A stretch of DNA of 64,000 nt. It comes from Simiduia curdlanivorans. GTDB lineage: Bacteria; Pseudomonadota; Gammaproteobacteria; Pseudomonadales; Cellvibrionaceae. Below the pieces are notes generated by a model, which worked only from the letters and a program-made list of their open reading frames with translations, searched no databases and had not been told where the DNA came from. The DNA lies in assembly GCF_030409605.1 (NCBI RefSeq), contig NZ_JAUFQG010000004.1, positions 1,483,501-1,547,500 of the forward strand. Direction: 5' to 3'. Of the stretch, positions 23,601 through 32,531 are shown in pieces; position 1 is the first letter of the stretch, and the number at the start of each line of letters is the position of its first letter. The translations under genes were made by a program, and so were the position numbers.

Positions 23601-26599
23601 TGACCAATCTACTTGGCCAAAGTATTGAGGATATTCAGGCTAAAATCGCAGCTTATCGTGAGGGGCGGCGACGCAATGGTCACCAAGGTGATGGTATTGT
23701 TTCGGTAATGGTTCACACCTTCCTTGGTGTTGATGTCGACGAGGTTCGGGAGATTGTTCGCGAGCCTTTTTGTCAGTATTTAAAAACATCTTTCGATCTA
23801 GTTAAAATTGCTCCTTGGGCGTTTCCGGCGTTTCGACAGCCCTCGAAGAGCGCTGCCACTGACCCCAGTTTTGACGCAAATAGTTTAACAAGCGAAGATC
23901 TCGATGCGCTCTTGGATCATGCCTTCGACCGTTATTTTGAAACGGCAGGCGTATTCGGTACACCGCAGAGTTGCCTGCCGCTTATTGAGCGTTTAAAGCG
24001 AGCCGGTGTTGATGAGATAGCTTGCTTGATTGATTTCGGCGTTGATGATGATCAAGTGCTCGAGAGTTTGGTGCATCTTAATACCTTGCGTGAGCTGTCC
24101 TTACCGAAGCAAGGCACTCATGCTGCTAGGGCAGAAGACTTTTCCGTGGCGGCCCAAATTCGCAGGCATCAGGTCACGCACTTCCAATGTACACCTTCAA
24201 TGGCGCGGATGTTGGCGGCTGATTCCGATGCGCTTTCTTCGCTCTCGAATGTAAAGAAAGTGCTGCTGGGCGGAGAAGCCTTGCCGATGGATTTGGTCGG
24301 TTTGTTGGCGCCTGTATTAACTGGCGATTTAATCAATGTCTACGGCCCCACAGAAACGACTATTTGGTCTACCTCGAGTTTAGTTGCTCGGGCAGCGCGC
24401 GACGTATCTATCGGTAAACCGATCGCCAATACCTTAATTTATATTCTCGATAGCGCGTTACACCCTGTGCCCGTTGGCGCTCAGGGCGAGCTGTATATCG
24501 GTGGCCAAGGTGTGGTGCGCGGTTATTTGGGGCGGCCAGATTTAACGGCCGATCGTTTTGTGCCAAATCCCTTTGTAGATGATCCGAAAGCAAAAATGTA
24601 CCGCACGGGCGATTTGGTCAGGTATAAGCATAGCGGTGATATTGAATATCTTAGCCGACTTGATCATCAGGTCAAGCTTCGCGGTTATCGCATCGAGCTG
24701 GGTGAAATAGAGTCGCTAATTTGTGCTGACCCAGAGGTTAGGGATAGCGTTGTTGTTGTAGCTGAAATGGAAAATAAGGTACAAAGTTTGGTGGCATACA
24801 TTGTACCTAAACTAGCCAATCTAATTCAGCACACGAGCGGTTCTGTGGCGAGTAGTTCTGACACGACTGACTCGGAGATTAACAATCTAGCTACTGGCCA
24901 CTGGCAATCAATTTGGAATGAAACCTATCAATCCGGTAGCCACTCACGCGCGGGTGAATTGCACGAAATTTCTGACGACCCCACGCTAAACACTGCCGGC
25001 TGGCTCAATAGCTATACCGGTGAGCAGCATCCTCAGGGCCAGATGCTGGAGTGGGTTAATGCGACAACAGAGCGAATATTGGCGCTAAAGCCAAGGCGGG
25101 TGCTTGAAATTGGTTGCGGTACGGGCATGGTGTTATTTCGGGTGGCACCGCATTGCGAGGCTTATGTCGGTGTCGATTTTTCTAGCCAAGCCTTAGCGAC
25201 AATTGAACAAAAGCTAACGGCACTAGAGCTGGATAATGTCGAGCTAGTACAGTCTACTGCCGATCAACTTGCGTTAGCGCATGCTGAGCCATTTGATCTG
25301 GTGGTCATAAACTCTGTGCTGCAATACTTTCCGTCGGCACGTTATGTTAGCAAGGTACTTAAGCGTGTGTTCTCGCTGCTTGCGGATAATGGCAAAGTAT
25401 TTGTGGGCGATGTAAGAAGTTATGCACATATGGAAATTTTTCATCACTCCTTGGCCTTGGCGACGACGCCACCCACAACGGCAGTGAGCCAATTGCAGGC
25501 GCGGGTAGAGGAGTATCGCCAACGGGAAGCTGAGTTACTTATTGATCCAGATTTTTTTAGTGCATTGCAGTCAGAGCTTCCGGCACTGTCGCATATCAAT
25601 ATTCAATTAAAGCGCGGTGCCTATCACAATGAAATGTCCATGTACCGCTACGATGTGTATTTATCAAAAGGTAAGGTTAACGCTGATTTAACAGACGCTG
25701 ATTTTAAAACGTTACCGTCGGTAGCTAACCTAGTGGATCTTCAGCAGCTACTGGCGCAAGCATCTAGCTGTGTGGTTGTGCGGGATATCGTAAATCCTCG
25801 AATTGCCGCACATGCCTTAGTGTCTGATCTGATCAAAGAGCCTGCAAGCTTTGCGACAGTTTCTGATTTGCAGGCTAGGATTGCCGAGGTTACGCCGAGT
25901 GGAATAGACCCAGAGCAACTGTACAGGCTAGATGCAGGTTGGCAGGTTCAACTCTCTTGGGCTCGGTCCGGTTTAAAGCAGTGCTACGATGCCTATTTTA
26001 TTCCATCTCGCCATGGTGGCAGCTTGCAGCATGTGCCGATCGATAAACTAAAGCCGTTGAATCAACATTGTTTTGAGCCAAAGGCTCATGGCGTTGAATT
26101 TATGTTGATTGACCGAGTTAGGGCTGCGCTGCGTGAAAATCTGCCTGCGTTTATGGTGCCGAGTGAATATTTGATTCTGCCAAAGCTACCTTTAACGCCC
26201 AATGGCAAAATTGATCGGAAAGCCTTGCCTAGGCCTGAGAAGCGGCGGCGTGAAGCAAAGGCGGATTTTGTGGCGCCACAAGGTGATATTGAGCAGGCAA
26301 TCGCGTCAGTGTTGCAGGACATGCTCAATATCGAAAAAATCGGAACTAAAGACAACTTTACCGATTTAGGCGCGAATTCCCTGCTTATGGTTCAGGCTAA
26401 CAATCGGTTGAGCCAGTTACTTGATCGAAAAGTGTCTTTGGTGAGTATGTATCGCTATCCAACTATTGCGTCATTGGCTGAGTACTTAAAGGGCGATGCT
26501 AACGATAAGCAAGGTTTAGAGAAAGGGCAGCAACGGGGTGAACAACGTAAAGCGGCGCAAGCGGGTAGGCGACAGCGCCTGATCAGTACACGCAAGTAG
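20609..26599 (+). CDS. Initiating NRPS: formyltransferase - truncated C - A (with internal luciferase-like monooxygenase and methyltransferase) - PCP
   Basis: TTG 20609 is chosen because AAGGA lies seven bases upstream; TTG 20591 is in frame but poorly spaced. The protein has 1996 residues. A formyltransferase domain (about 11-315) keeps the Asn99-x-His101 and Asp137 catalytic set. Residues about 334-560 resemble the C-terminal half of a condensation domain without HHxxxDG. The adenylation domain starts near 566 with YTSGSTGRPKG (722-732) and FDIS (Asp769). It is interrupted by a luciferase-like monooxygenase (about 807-1159) between motifs A4 and A5, resumes at NVYGPTETTIW (about 1243), and after A8 contains a methyltransferase (about 1431-1684, LEIGCGTG). 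A10 is at about 1861-1873 and the carrier Ser is 1924. The code read by eye is DILQLGVIWK, glycine-like. There is no thioesterase. It heads the operon. Confidence 0.88.
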   Translation: MTQVTNIANPFTCSIIGNGKLTLVCAQLLLAASHRIQAIVSDSAELRAWAEAHNIPVIEASGDVESFLEQREFAYLFSVINLNKISARLLAMPTKLAINFHDAPLPRYAGLHVTSWAIANQESTFGVTWHEMNTEFDAGRILKQVEFPIEAGETAFSLNVKCFTKARETFIELIQELAEDRPTFRSQDLTARTVFPRARRPNAIIDWSQPGQKISALLRSLSYMPDANPMALPKVLIGRRFYSIAEAGFRTFAHTAPVGAIVSIDASGVDVAVTGGIVQLKTLLLHDATLIAAGQLAVDIHLTTGAQLPLVEVAVSASIHAAYQQAGLNEPYWLTRLAQAEPFLFPEQVQEQVASQYSESVELLSSQQQEQLTASFPELEPSIIFAALYYCFLTRLAGESAFDIGLAYPSMASAQIEFDQLFCRRIPFRASLDGTNKIGVLVKNLADLLGAAKAKGFYTRDVFARQPDVVPVQLPVSVVIADAGVVEPPELGDALVLVVPQGGNGYRWRFNNELLPAPVVSRVQAGFKVFLTQAIANPLLALNDLPMISESEKNQLLLEWNQTQRPYDAAHCVHQLIEAQAQLRPEAVALVFKENHLSYRELDQRATQLAIKLQAAGAKPDVLVGVFLHRSIEMVIGLLAILKAGAAYVPLDPHYPRDRIALMVDDANLPILITHSRLRDELPNNRAHICCVDQVASDSVGGVGATLAPVDMSPNNLAYVIYTSGSTGRPKGVMIEHRNVMNFFAGMDDTLDYQGEPGVWLAVTSISFDISVLEIFWTLSRGFKVVIQEDEAPSLASVSASTEARHMDVGLFYFSSDAGPSANNNRYKLLLEGAKFADTHGFSSVWTPERHFHLFGGLYPNPSVTSAAIAAVTTNVAIRAGSIVLPLHNPVRVVEEWSVVDNISGGRVGFSFASGWHANDFTLQPENFENRKQIMFDSIDKVRDLWAGKSVAMISGEGKPFNARVYPEPVQKEPPIWITTAGNVDTFRQAGEGGFNILTNLLGQSIEDIQAKIAAYREGRRRNGHQGDGIVSVMVHTFLGVDVDEVREIVREPFCQYLKTSFDLVKIAPWAFPAFRQPSKSAATDPSFDANSLTSEDLDALLDHAFDRYFETAGVFGTPQSCLPLIERLKRAGVDEIACLIDFGVDDDQVLESLVHLNTLRELSLPKQGTHAARAEDFSVAAQIRRHQVTHFQCTPSMARMLAADSDALSSLSNVKKVLLGGEALPMDLVGLLAPVLTGDLINVYGPTETTIWSTSSLVARAARDVSIGKPIANTLIYILDSALHPVPVGAQGELYIGGQGVVRGYLGRPDLTADRFVPNPFVDDPKAKMYRTGDLVRYKHSGDIEYLSRLDHQVKLRGYRIELGEIESLICADPEVRDSVVVVAEMENKVQSLVAYIVPKLANLIQHTSGSVASSSDTTDSEINNLATGHWQSIWNETYQSGSHSRAGELHEISDDPTLNTAGWLNSYTGEQHPQGQMLEWVNATTERILALKPRRVLEIGCGTGMVLFRVAPHCEAYVGVDFSSQALATIEQKLTALELDNVELVQSTADQLALAHAEPFDLVVINSVLQYFPSARYVSKVLKRVFSLLADNGKVFVGDVRSYAHMEIFHHSLALATTPPTTAVSQLQARVEEYRQREAELLIDPDFFSALQSELPALSHINIQLKRGAYHNEMSMYRYDVYLSKGKVNADLTDADFKTLPSVANLVDLQQLLAQASSCVVVRDIVNPRIAAHALVSDLIKEPASFATVSDLQARIAEVTPSGIDPEQLYRLDAGWQVQLSWARSGLKQCYDAYFIPSRHGGSLQHVPIDKLKPLNQHCFEPKAHGVEFMLIDRVRAALRENLPAFMVPSEYLILPKLPLTPNGKIDRKALPRPEKRRREAKADFVAPQGDIEQAIASVLQDMLNIEKIGTKDNFTDLGANSLLMVQANNRLSQLLDRKVSLVSMYRYPTIASLAEYLKGDANDKQGLEKGQQRGEQRKAAQAGRRQRLISTRK

Positions 26600-26660
26600 C
26601 CGCCATTTAAAAGTGCTGGCGTTTGGTGACCGTACTTTACGCCCTCAAGAGCAGATAGAC

Positions 26661-29600
26661 ATGAATGATTTTGAACACATCGACGAAGGCGATGAGCATG
26701 CAATCGCCATCGTTGGTATGGCTTGCCATCTTCCGGGCGCATTAAACCTTGAGCAGTATTGGCATAATTTACGCGACGGTGTTGAGTCGGTGCATTTTTA
26801 CACCGATGAAGAATTGCTAGCGGCCGGAGAGTCGCCGACTTTAATTGCCAATCCACACTACGTTCGCGCCCAGCCCCTATTACAGTATTTCGATTGTTTT
26901 GATGCCAAGTTCTGGGGCTTTAGTCCCCAAGATGCCGCGGTTACAGACCCAGCGCACAGATTGTTTTTACAGGTTGCTTATCATGCTTTAGAGCATGCGG
27001 GCCATACGGGATATGACGACGAGGGCCGGGTAGGGGTTTTTGCGGCGTCCGGTGCCAGCCTATATTGGATGGATAACCTAAAAACTAACCCGCAGCTGAT
27101 GGCGGACATGGGCGAGTTTTTGGTGCGTCACACCGGCAATGATATGAATTTTTTGGCCACGCGCTTGTCCTACGAGCTCGATTTACGCGGCCCAAGTTTA
27201 AATGTACAAACCGCTTGCTCGTCTTCATTGGTTGCTATTCACCTCGCCGTGCAAAGTTTGTTGGGTGGCGAGTGCGATATGGCTATCGCTGGTGGTTCAA
27301 CGGTATTGTTACCGCAGCAGCGCGGTTATCTCTATAAAGAGGGTGAGATTATGTCGCCCGATGGCCATTGTCGGCCTTTTGATGCTAAGTCTGCGGGTAC
27401 CGTATTTGGCAGTGGTGCAGGCGCTATTGTTTTGCGCCGGCTGGATGATGCGATTGCCGATGGCGATACCATTCATGCCGTTATCATGGGCTCTGCGGTT
27501 AATAACGACGGTGCGCAGAAAGTGGGTTATTTAGCGCCGGGTGTTGAAGGCCAGGCCGCAGCTATTGCGGAAGCACTTGAGTTGGCGGGGGTAAAACCCG
27601 CTGATATTTCTTACATTGAGGCGCACGGAACCGGCACTCAGGTTGGCGACCCCATTGAGTTTGAAGCCTTGCATCAGGTATATCGCGGTGCGACTCAGCG
27701 ACGAAATTACTGCCGAGTGGGCTCAGTGAAATCAAATATTGGGCACTTAGGCGAAGCGGCGGGCATGGCTTCTATTATCAAGGTGGTGCTAGCGCTTAAG
27801 CATCAACAATTGCCGCCCACGGTAAACTTCGAAACGCCAAACCCTGAACTCGATTTGAGCAATAGCCCATTTTGTTTTAACAACCAATTGGAACCTTGGC
27901 CGGCAATCAATGGCGCGAGGCTGGCTGGCGTCACGGCCTTAGGTGCCGGTGGCACCAATGCCCACCTAGTGGTCAAGCAGGCGCCAGCGTTGAAAAAAAA
28001 GGCGTCGATACAAGATCGGCAAGTGTTGTTGGTTTTGTCTGCCAAAAGCAGTGCTGCTGTGCGAGTAATGGGAAGAAATCTAGCCACAGCGTTGCGTGAG
28101 CAACCCGATTTATCGCTCGCCGATGTTGCATTTACTTTGCAAGTTGGGCGTCGCGCCCATGACTACCGAAGGGTGTTGGTAGCTGCAAGTAGGGAGGAGG
28201 CCATTACTCTATTAGAGGCTGATGAATCTGCTCGCGTTGTCGACGCGCTTGCCTCGGATAAACAGCCTTCGTTGATTTTTATGTTCCCCGGTGGCGGTGC
28301 GCAATACGCAGGCATGGGTGCAGGCCTTTACCAAACAGAAAGTGTTTATCGCGCTGCATTTGACGCCTGTTTAGCCTGCCTTGATGGGCCTTATGCAGAA
28401 CAGATTCGCTCGCTTGTGTTAACCCAAGGCGATACTCAGGCGGCCGCGTCAAAAGCGTTGGAGCAACCTTCCCGCGCTTTGCCCGCGCTTTTCGCCACCG
28501 AATATGCGCTGGCCAAAACATTGATGGCGTGGGGGGCTACCCCAGCCGGATTTATTGGCCACTCTATGGGGGAATATACGGCGGCTTGTTTGTCAGGTGT
28601 TATCAGCGTGCGCGATGCTATGCGTTTAGTCTTGGTGCGCGGCCAGCTGTTTGAAGAAGTTGCGCGCGGCGGCATGTTAAGTATCGCTTTAGCTGAGCAG
28701 AGCGCGCGTAAGTATTTGCTCCCCGGGTTGGATATTGCCGCGGTCAATGCGCCTGAATTATGTGTGGCGGCGGGCCCAGTTGCAGAGATTGAACAACTAC
28801 AGTTGTCGCTGGAGGCAAAAGGTATCGATTGCACCCGAGTGCGTATTGATGTCGCAGCTCATTCCGCCATGTTAGACACTATTCTTGAACAATTCCGCGC
28901 CTGTTGCCGCTCGATTCAATTTCATGCACCAAAAATACCTTTCACCTCTAATGTTAGTGGCACTTGGATTACCCAAGCCGAGGCGATGGATGCAAATTAT
29001 TGGGTGCAGCATTTGCGCAGCACGGTGCGATTTGCCGACAACGTAACTACTGCGCTGAGCGAGGATACTCGCGTGTTGGTGGAGGTGGGCCCAGGCCAGG
29101 TACTGACTCATTTAGCGCGCGCCGGCACTGTTCAGGCCTATGCCACCCTCAGTGCCATGCGTCACCCAAGAGAGCAGGACGGCGATGCCGAGAGAGCGCT
29201 GAGAAGCTTTGGTCACCTGTGGGCTGCAGGTATTGTTATCGACTGGTCACATCTTTGGCCCCGGGAACAGCGCCGGCGCGTGCCATTACCTATCTACCCT
29301 TTTGAGCGCAAGGCCTACTGGATAGAGCCTGGGCCCAGTCATCAGCTCGATACAAATCCAACGCGCGATCTGAGTAAGCGCAACAAGATCGATGATTGGT
29401 TTAGCCGATTGAGTTGGGCGCAAACGAGCCTGCCCCATGTGACGTCAGAAATCGCCCAGCGCTGGCTGATTTTTGATGATGAATTAGGATTGTCTGCCAG
29501 CATCAAAGCAGAATTGGGTGATGTGCACGTTGTTAGCGTGCGAACCGATAAAAATTATTGTCGAGAAAGCGCTAACAGCTATCGCTTGAACCCTACAGAT

Positions 29601-32495
29601 CAAGCCCAATTCGAGCGTTTGTTTACCGACTTAAATCTGGCTAAGCAAATACCAGAGCACATTCTCTATTTATGGCCCACAACGTCTGCAAAGAATTACC
29701 CCGAAAGCGCCCATGCCCGCTATGTTGATTTTGAAGCGCACATGGCTTCTTGTTTCTGGGGGCTATTTAATTTGGCAAAGGCCCTGAGCGAAAGTGTTGA
29801 CGCGGTTCGTTTAACGGTCATTTCATCGGATATGCAGGCAATAAATACACAAAGTTGCCCAGAGAAAGCTGCCTTGTTGGGGGTGGTTGGCGTTTTACCG
29901 CGAGAGCTGCCGCAGGTGATAACACAGTCTATCGATGTATCACCGTCAGAATTACAGGCTGACTCACTGGTTAAGATTGCCCGCCAAATTGTTAAAGAGC
30001 TGGGTTCAGGCGCCGTTGATCGGGTAGTGGCTTACCGTGGTTTTGATCGTTGGGTCCGGCGCTTTGAAAACATACCCTTGGCTCCTGTCGCGCATAGCGA
30101 TTGGTTGCGCAAAGGGACATCGGTGCTTATTACTGGAGGCTTGGGTGGCATAGGTTTAACCCTAGCAGCACAGCTGGCAGCGCAGGGCGCGGGCTATTTA
30201 ATTTTAATGAGTCGCACGGGCTTACCCGAGCGAGAGCAGTGGCCGGCATGGCTTGCAGAGCACGCAGAGCAAGACAGTACTGCAGGTAAAATTAAACAAA
30301 TTCAAGCCATCGAAGCGCTAGGCTCAACAGTATTGTTGGTGACAGCTGACGTGACCGACTTGGATTCATTGCAGCGCGCTGTTGCTCAAGCGACGCGAGT
30401 ATGCGGCTCGATAGGCGGTGTCATCCATGCAGCTGGCGCTATGGATGATGAGGTTATTTTATTAAAGTCAGTGCAGTCCGCTCGTCGCGTTATGGAGGTA
30501 AAGATCAAAGGTGCGCTGGCGCTAGACAGTATTTTTTCGTCAGTAAGCTTAGATTTCTTCGTCGTCTTTTCGTCCGTTGCATCATACCTCGGCTTGCCTG
30601 GTCAGGTGGACTACGCCGCTGCCAATGCATTTTTAGATGGCTTTGCTGTCGAGCGCGCCTTGCGAACCTCTGGCCAGACGGTGGTTATCAATTGGAATGC
30701 GTGGCGGGATGTGGGAATGGCCGAGAGAGTTCAGGCCAAGCATGATGCCAATGAAATTTTCAATGCCACTGCCGAGCGTAAGCGAAGCACTTACAATTGG
30801 TTTGACTTCTATAGTGAGAGCAAAGCCCATCGGCGTTTATTTAGCACGCTGTTTGATCAAGAAAAGCACTGGCTAGTATCAGAACATAAAACACGGCAAG
30901 GTGCCACGCTAATCCCTGGTTCCGGCTTTATTGAGTTATTGCGTGCAGCATTCGTCGCCCATTGTGCTGCTGAAGGCGAGGATATGACAAATGCGTGTGT
31001 TGCTCTCGCCGATGTTCAGTTTATCGACACGTTTCACGTTCCGGCCCAGTCGCCTCGGTGGCTACATCTCGATGTGGATGGCGTTGCTGACCCCGTGCAG
31101 ATTCAGGTGTTTTCCGATTCGTGGGACGCGCCTCATGTGACCGCGCGCGCGCAGATCATCGCCCCTGACCGACCCGATTTTGATTTGTCGACGGTGCGAG
31201 CCCGCTGCAGTAAAGCCATGCCGACGCAAGGTAAGTTCTTAGATCAAACGTTCATGGACTTTGGTGGCCGTTGGGGCTGTATCGACAGCATTTCTTCTGG
31301 AGCCGGTGAAGCGTTTATCGAACTTAGCTTGCCGAGTGAATACCATGGGGATTTAAGTTACATCGGATTGCACCCGGCGTTACTTGATATGGCGACAGGC
31401 AGTGCGCAATTTCTAATTCATGGCTTTTGTCCTCAACAAGATTTCTTTGTGCCTGTGGCTTATCAACGGATTGAAATCTATGCGCGAATGCCGAAAGTGC
31501 TTTTTAGCTACATTAAAATACGTGAAGATTCCGATGCCAATTTCGCTTTATTTGATGTGACCTTGGCCGATGAGCAGGGGCAATGCTTTGCTAGTATCAG
31601 CGGCTTCACCATGAAGCGAGTCGCTGCTGATTTCGGCGTGTCGGAACGGAGTGAAAAAAGGTGGAATACAACCGCTACTGCTAGTAATACTGCACTTGAA
31701 AAAATATTGCGCGAAGCGATATTACCTAGCGAAGGTATCGATGCCTTCAATCGCGTTATGGCGCAAAACCAGCAAACTCAATGGATAGTGTCATCGGTAG
31801 ATTCTGAATTCTGGTTAAATCAATTAGATAATCCGGAATCAAGTTCACCGGGCCAACAACGCATACCTTTCGTAAAAGCTGAGTTTCACGATCCGGATGC
31901 CGATATTGAAATTCCAGAAATTGAGGCCGCGCTATACGCCAACCAATTGGCGAGTGATTTGGCGGTAAGATCCTATTTGGATCTCACTGCCGGTCGGCGG
32001 CTAGTGCTTTACTGCTGTTCGGCAAGCAACGCACAAATCTCATCCGATCTGTTGCTCAAAAAGTGTCGGTCTATATTGCGTAATGATCAGGTGCCGCAGC
32101 AAATTGTATTGCTTGAACATTTGCCGCGACTCGTGTCTGGTGAAATTGATAGGTGTGCCTTATCTGACCCCATGCTAGAGGCGAGTCAGATTGTTGCGCC
32201 TAAATCGAGTACGGAAATTGCGCTGGCTAAGCTTTGGCGAGACGTTTTAGGCGTAGAGCGGGTAGGGCTTGGTGAAAATTTCTTTGAGTTAGGCGGTCAC
32301 TCGTTGCTACTCATTCGCATGGTGGCTAGGATAAATCGAGAATTTTCAATTAACTTGCAAATGTCCAAGTTGTTTGATGAGCCTAAGATCGAGGATTGGG
32401 CGGTGTTGATCGACGAACTAAAGGAAGGGCCTGCCGTTGAAGCAAAAAAAATACTTCGTGTTTCTCGTAGTGCCCATAAAATTAAAAATAGCTGA
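26661..32495 (+). CDS. Type I PKS module KS-AT-KR-DH-carrier
   Basis: 1944 residues from ATG 26661; a GTG at 26613 is in frame but the family start fits the ATG. The ketosynthase (about 12-439) has Cys186 in TACSSSL, His322 in EAHGTGT and His362 in SNIGHLGEA. The acyltransferase (about 539-834) has Ser635 in GHSMGE, with VAAH at the substrate-diagnostic position. The ketoreductase (about 1149-1354) has LITGGLGGIG, Ser1305 and Tyr1318, and an MDD that resembles the B-type LDD. A dehydratase-like double hotdog (about 1389-1654) has His1409 in EHKTRQG and Asp1576 in HPALLD. Before the carrier (Ser1881, ELGGHS) lies a stretch with LPRLVSGEIDRCAL that looks like the A10 end of an adenylation domain. 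KR before DH is not the usual order. It should add one malonate-derived unit, reduced and perhaps dehydrated. Confidence 0.9.
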   Translation: MNDFEHIDEGDEHAIAIVGMACHLPGALNLEQYWHNLRDGVESVHFYTDEELLAAGESPTLIANPHYVRAQPLLQYFDCFDAKFWGFSPQDAAVTDPAHRLFLQVAYHALEHAGHTGYDDEGRVGVFAASGASLYWMDNLKTNPQLMADMGEFLVRHTGNDMNFLATRLSYELDLRGPSLNVQTACSSSLVAIHLAVQSLLGGECDMAIAGGSTVLLPQQRGYLYKEGEIMSPDGHCRPFDAKSAGTVFGSGAGAIVLRRLDDAIADGDTIHAVIMGSAVNNDGAQKVGYLAPGVEGQAAAIAEALELAGVKPADISYIEAHGTGTQVGDPIEFEALHQVYRGATQRRNYCRVGSVKSNIGHLGEAAGMASIIKVVLALKHQQLPPTVNFETPNPELDLSNSPFCFNNQLEPWPAINGARLAGVTALGAGGTNAHLVVKQAPALKKKASIQDRQVLLVLSAKSSAAVRVMGRNLATALREQPDLSLADVAFTLQVGRRAHDYRRVLVAASREEAITLLEADESARVVDALASDKQPSLIFMFPGGGAQYAGMGAGLYQTESVYRAAFDACLACLDGPYAEQIRSLVLTQGDTQAAASKALEQPSRALPALFATEYALAKTLMAWGATPAGFIGHSMGEYTAACLSGVISVRDAMRLVLVRGQLFEEVARGGMLSIALAEQSARKYLLPGLDIAAVNAPELCVAAGPVAEIEQLQLSLEAKGIDCTRVRIDVAAHSAMLDTILEQFRACCRSIQFHAPKIPFTSNVSGTWITQAEAMDANYWVQHLRSTVRFADNVTTALSEDTRVLVEVGPGQVLTHLARAGTVQAYATLSAMRHPREQDGDAERALRSFGHLWAAGIVIDWSHLWPREQRRRVPLPIYPFERKAYWIEPGPSHQLDTNPTRDLSKRNKIDDWFSRLSWAQTSLPHVTSEIAQRWLIFDDELGLSASIKAELGDVHVVSVRTDKNYCRESANSYRLNPTDQAQFERLFTDLNLAKQIPEHILYLWPTTSAKNYPESAHARYVDFEAHMASCFWGLFNLAKALSESVDAVRLTVISSDMQAINTQSCPEKAALLGVVGVLPRELPQVITQSIDVSPSELQADSLVKIARQIVKELGSGAVDRVVAYRGFDRWVRRFENIPLAPVAHSDWLRKGTSVLITGGLGGIGLTLAAQLAAQGAGYLILMSRTGLPEREQWPAWLAEHAEQDSTAGKIKQIQAIEALGSTVLLVTADVTDLDSLQRAVAQATRVCGSIGGVIHAAGAMDDEVILLKSVQSARRVMEVKIKGALALDSIFSSVSLDFFVVFSSVASYLGLPGQVDYAAANAFLDGFAVERALRTSGQTVVINWNAWRDVGMAERVQAKHDANEIFNATAERKRSTYNWFDFYSESKAHRRLFSTLFDQEKHWLVSEHKTRQGATLIPGSGFIELLRAAFVAHCAAEGEDMTNACVALADVQFIDTFHVPAQSPRWLHLDVDGVADPVQIQVFSDSWDAPHVTARAQIIAPDRPDFDLSTVRARCSKAMPTQGKFLDQTFMDFGGRWGCIDSISSGAGEAFIELSLPSEYHGDLSYIGLHPALLDMATGSAQFLIHGFCPQQDFFVPVAYQRIEIYARMPKVLFSYIKIREDSDANFALFDVTLADEQGQCFASISGFTMKRVAADFGVSERSEKRWNTTATASNTALEKILREAILPSEGIDAFNRVMAQNQQTQWIVSSVDSEFWLNQLDNPESSSPGQQRIPFVKAEFHDPDADIEIPEIEAALYANQLASDLAVRSYLDLTAGRRLVLYCCSASNAQISSDLLLKKCRSILRNDQVPQQIVLLEHLPRLVSGEIDRCALSDPMLEASQIVAPKSSTEIALAKLWRDVLGVERVGLGENFFELGGHSLLLIRMVARINREFSINLQMSKLFDEPKIEDWAVLIDELKEGPAVEAKKILRVSRSAHKIKNS

Positions 32496-32531
32496 TTTCC
32501 AAGATGTGTAAACTAGATAAAGATAAACTAA

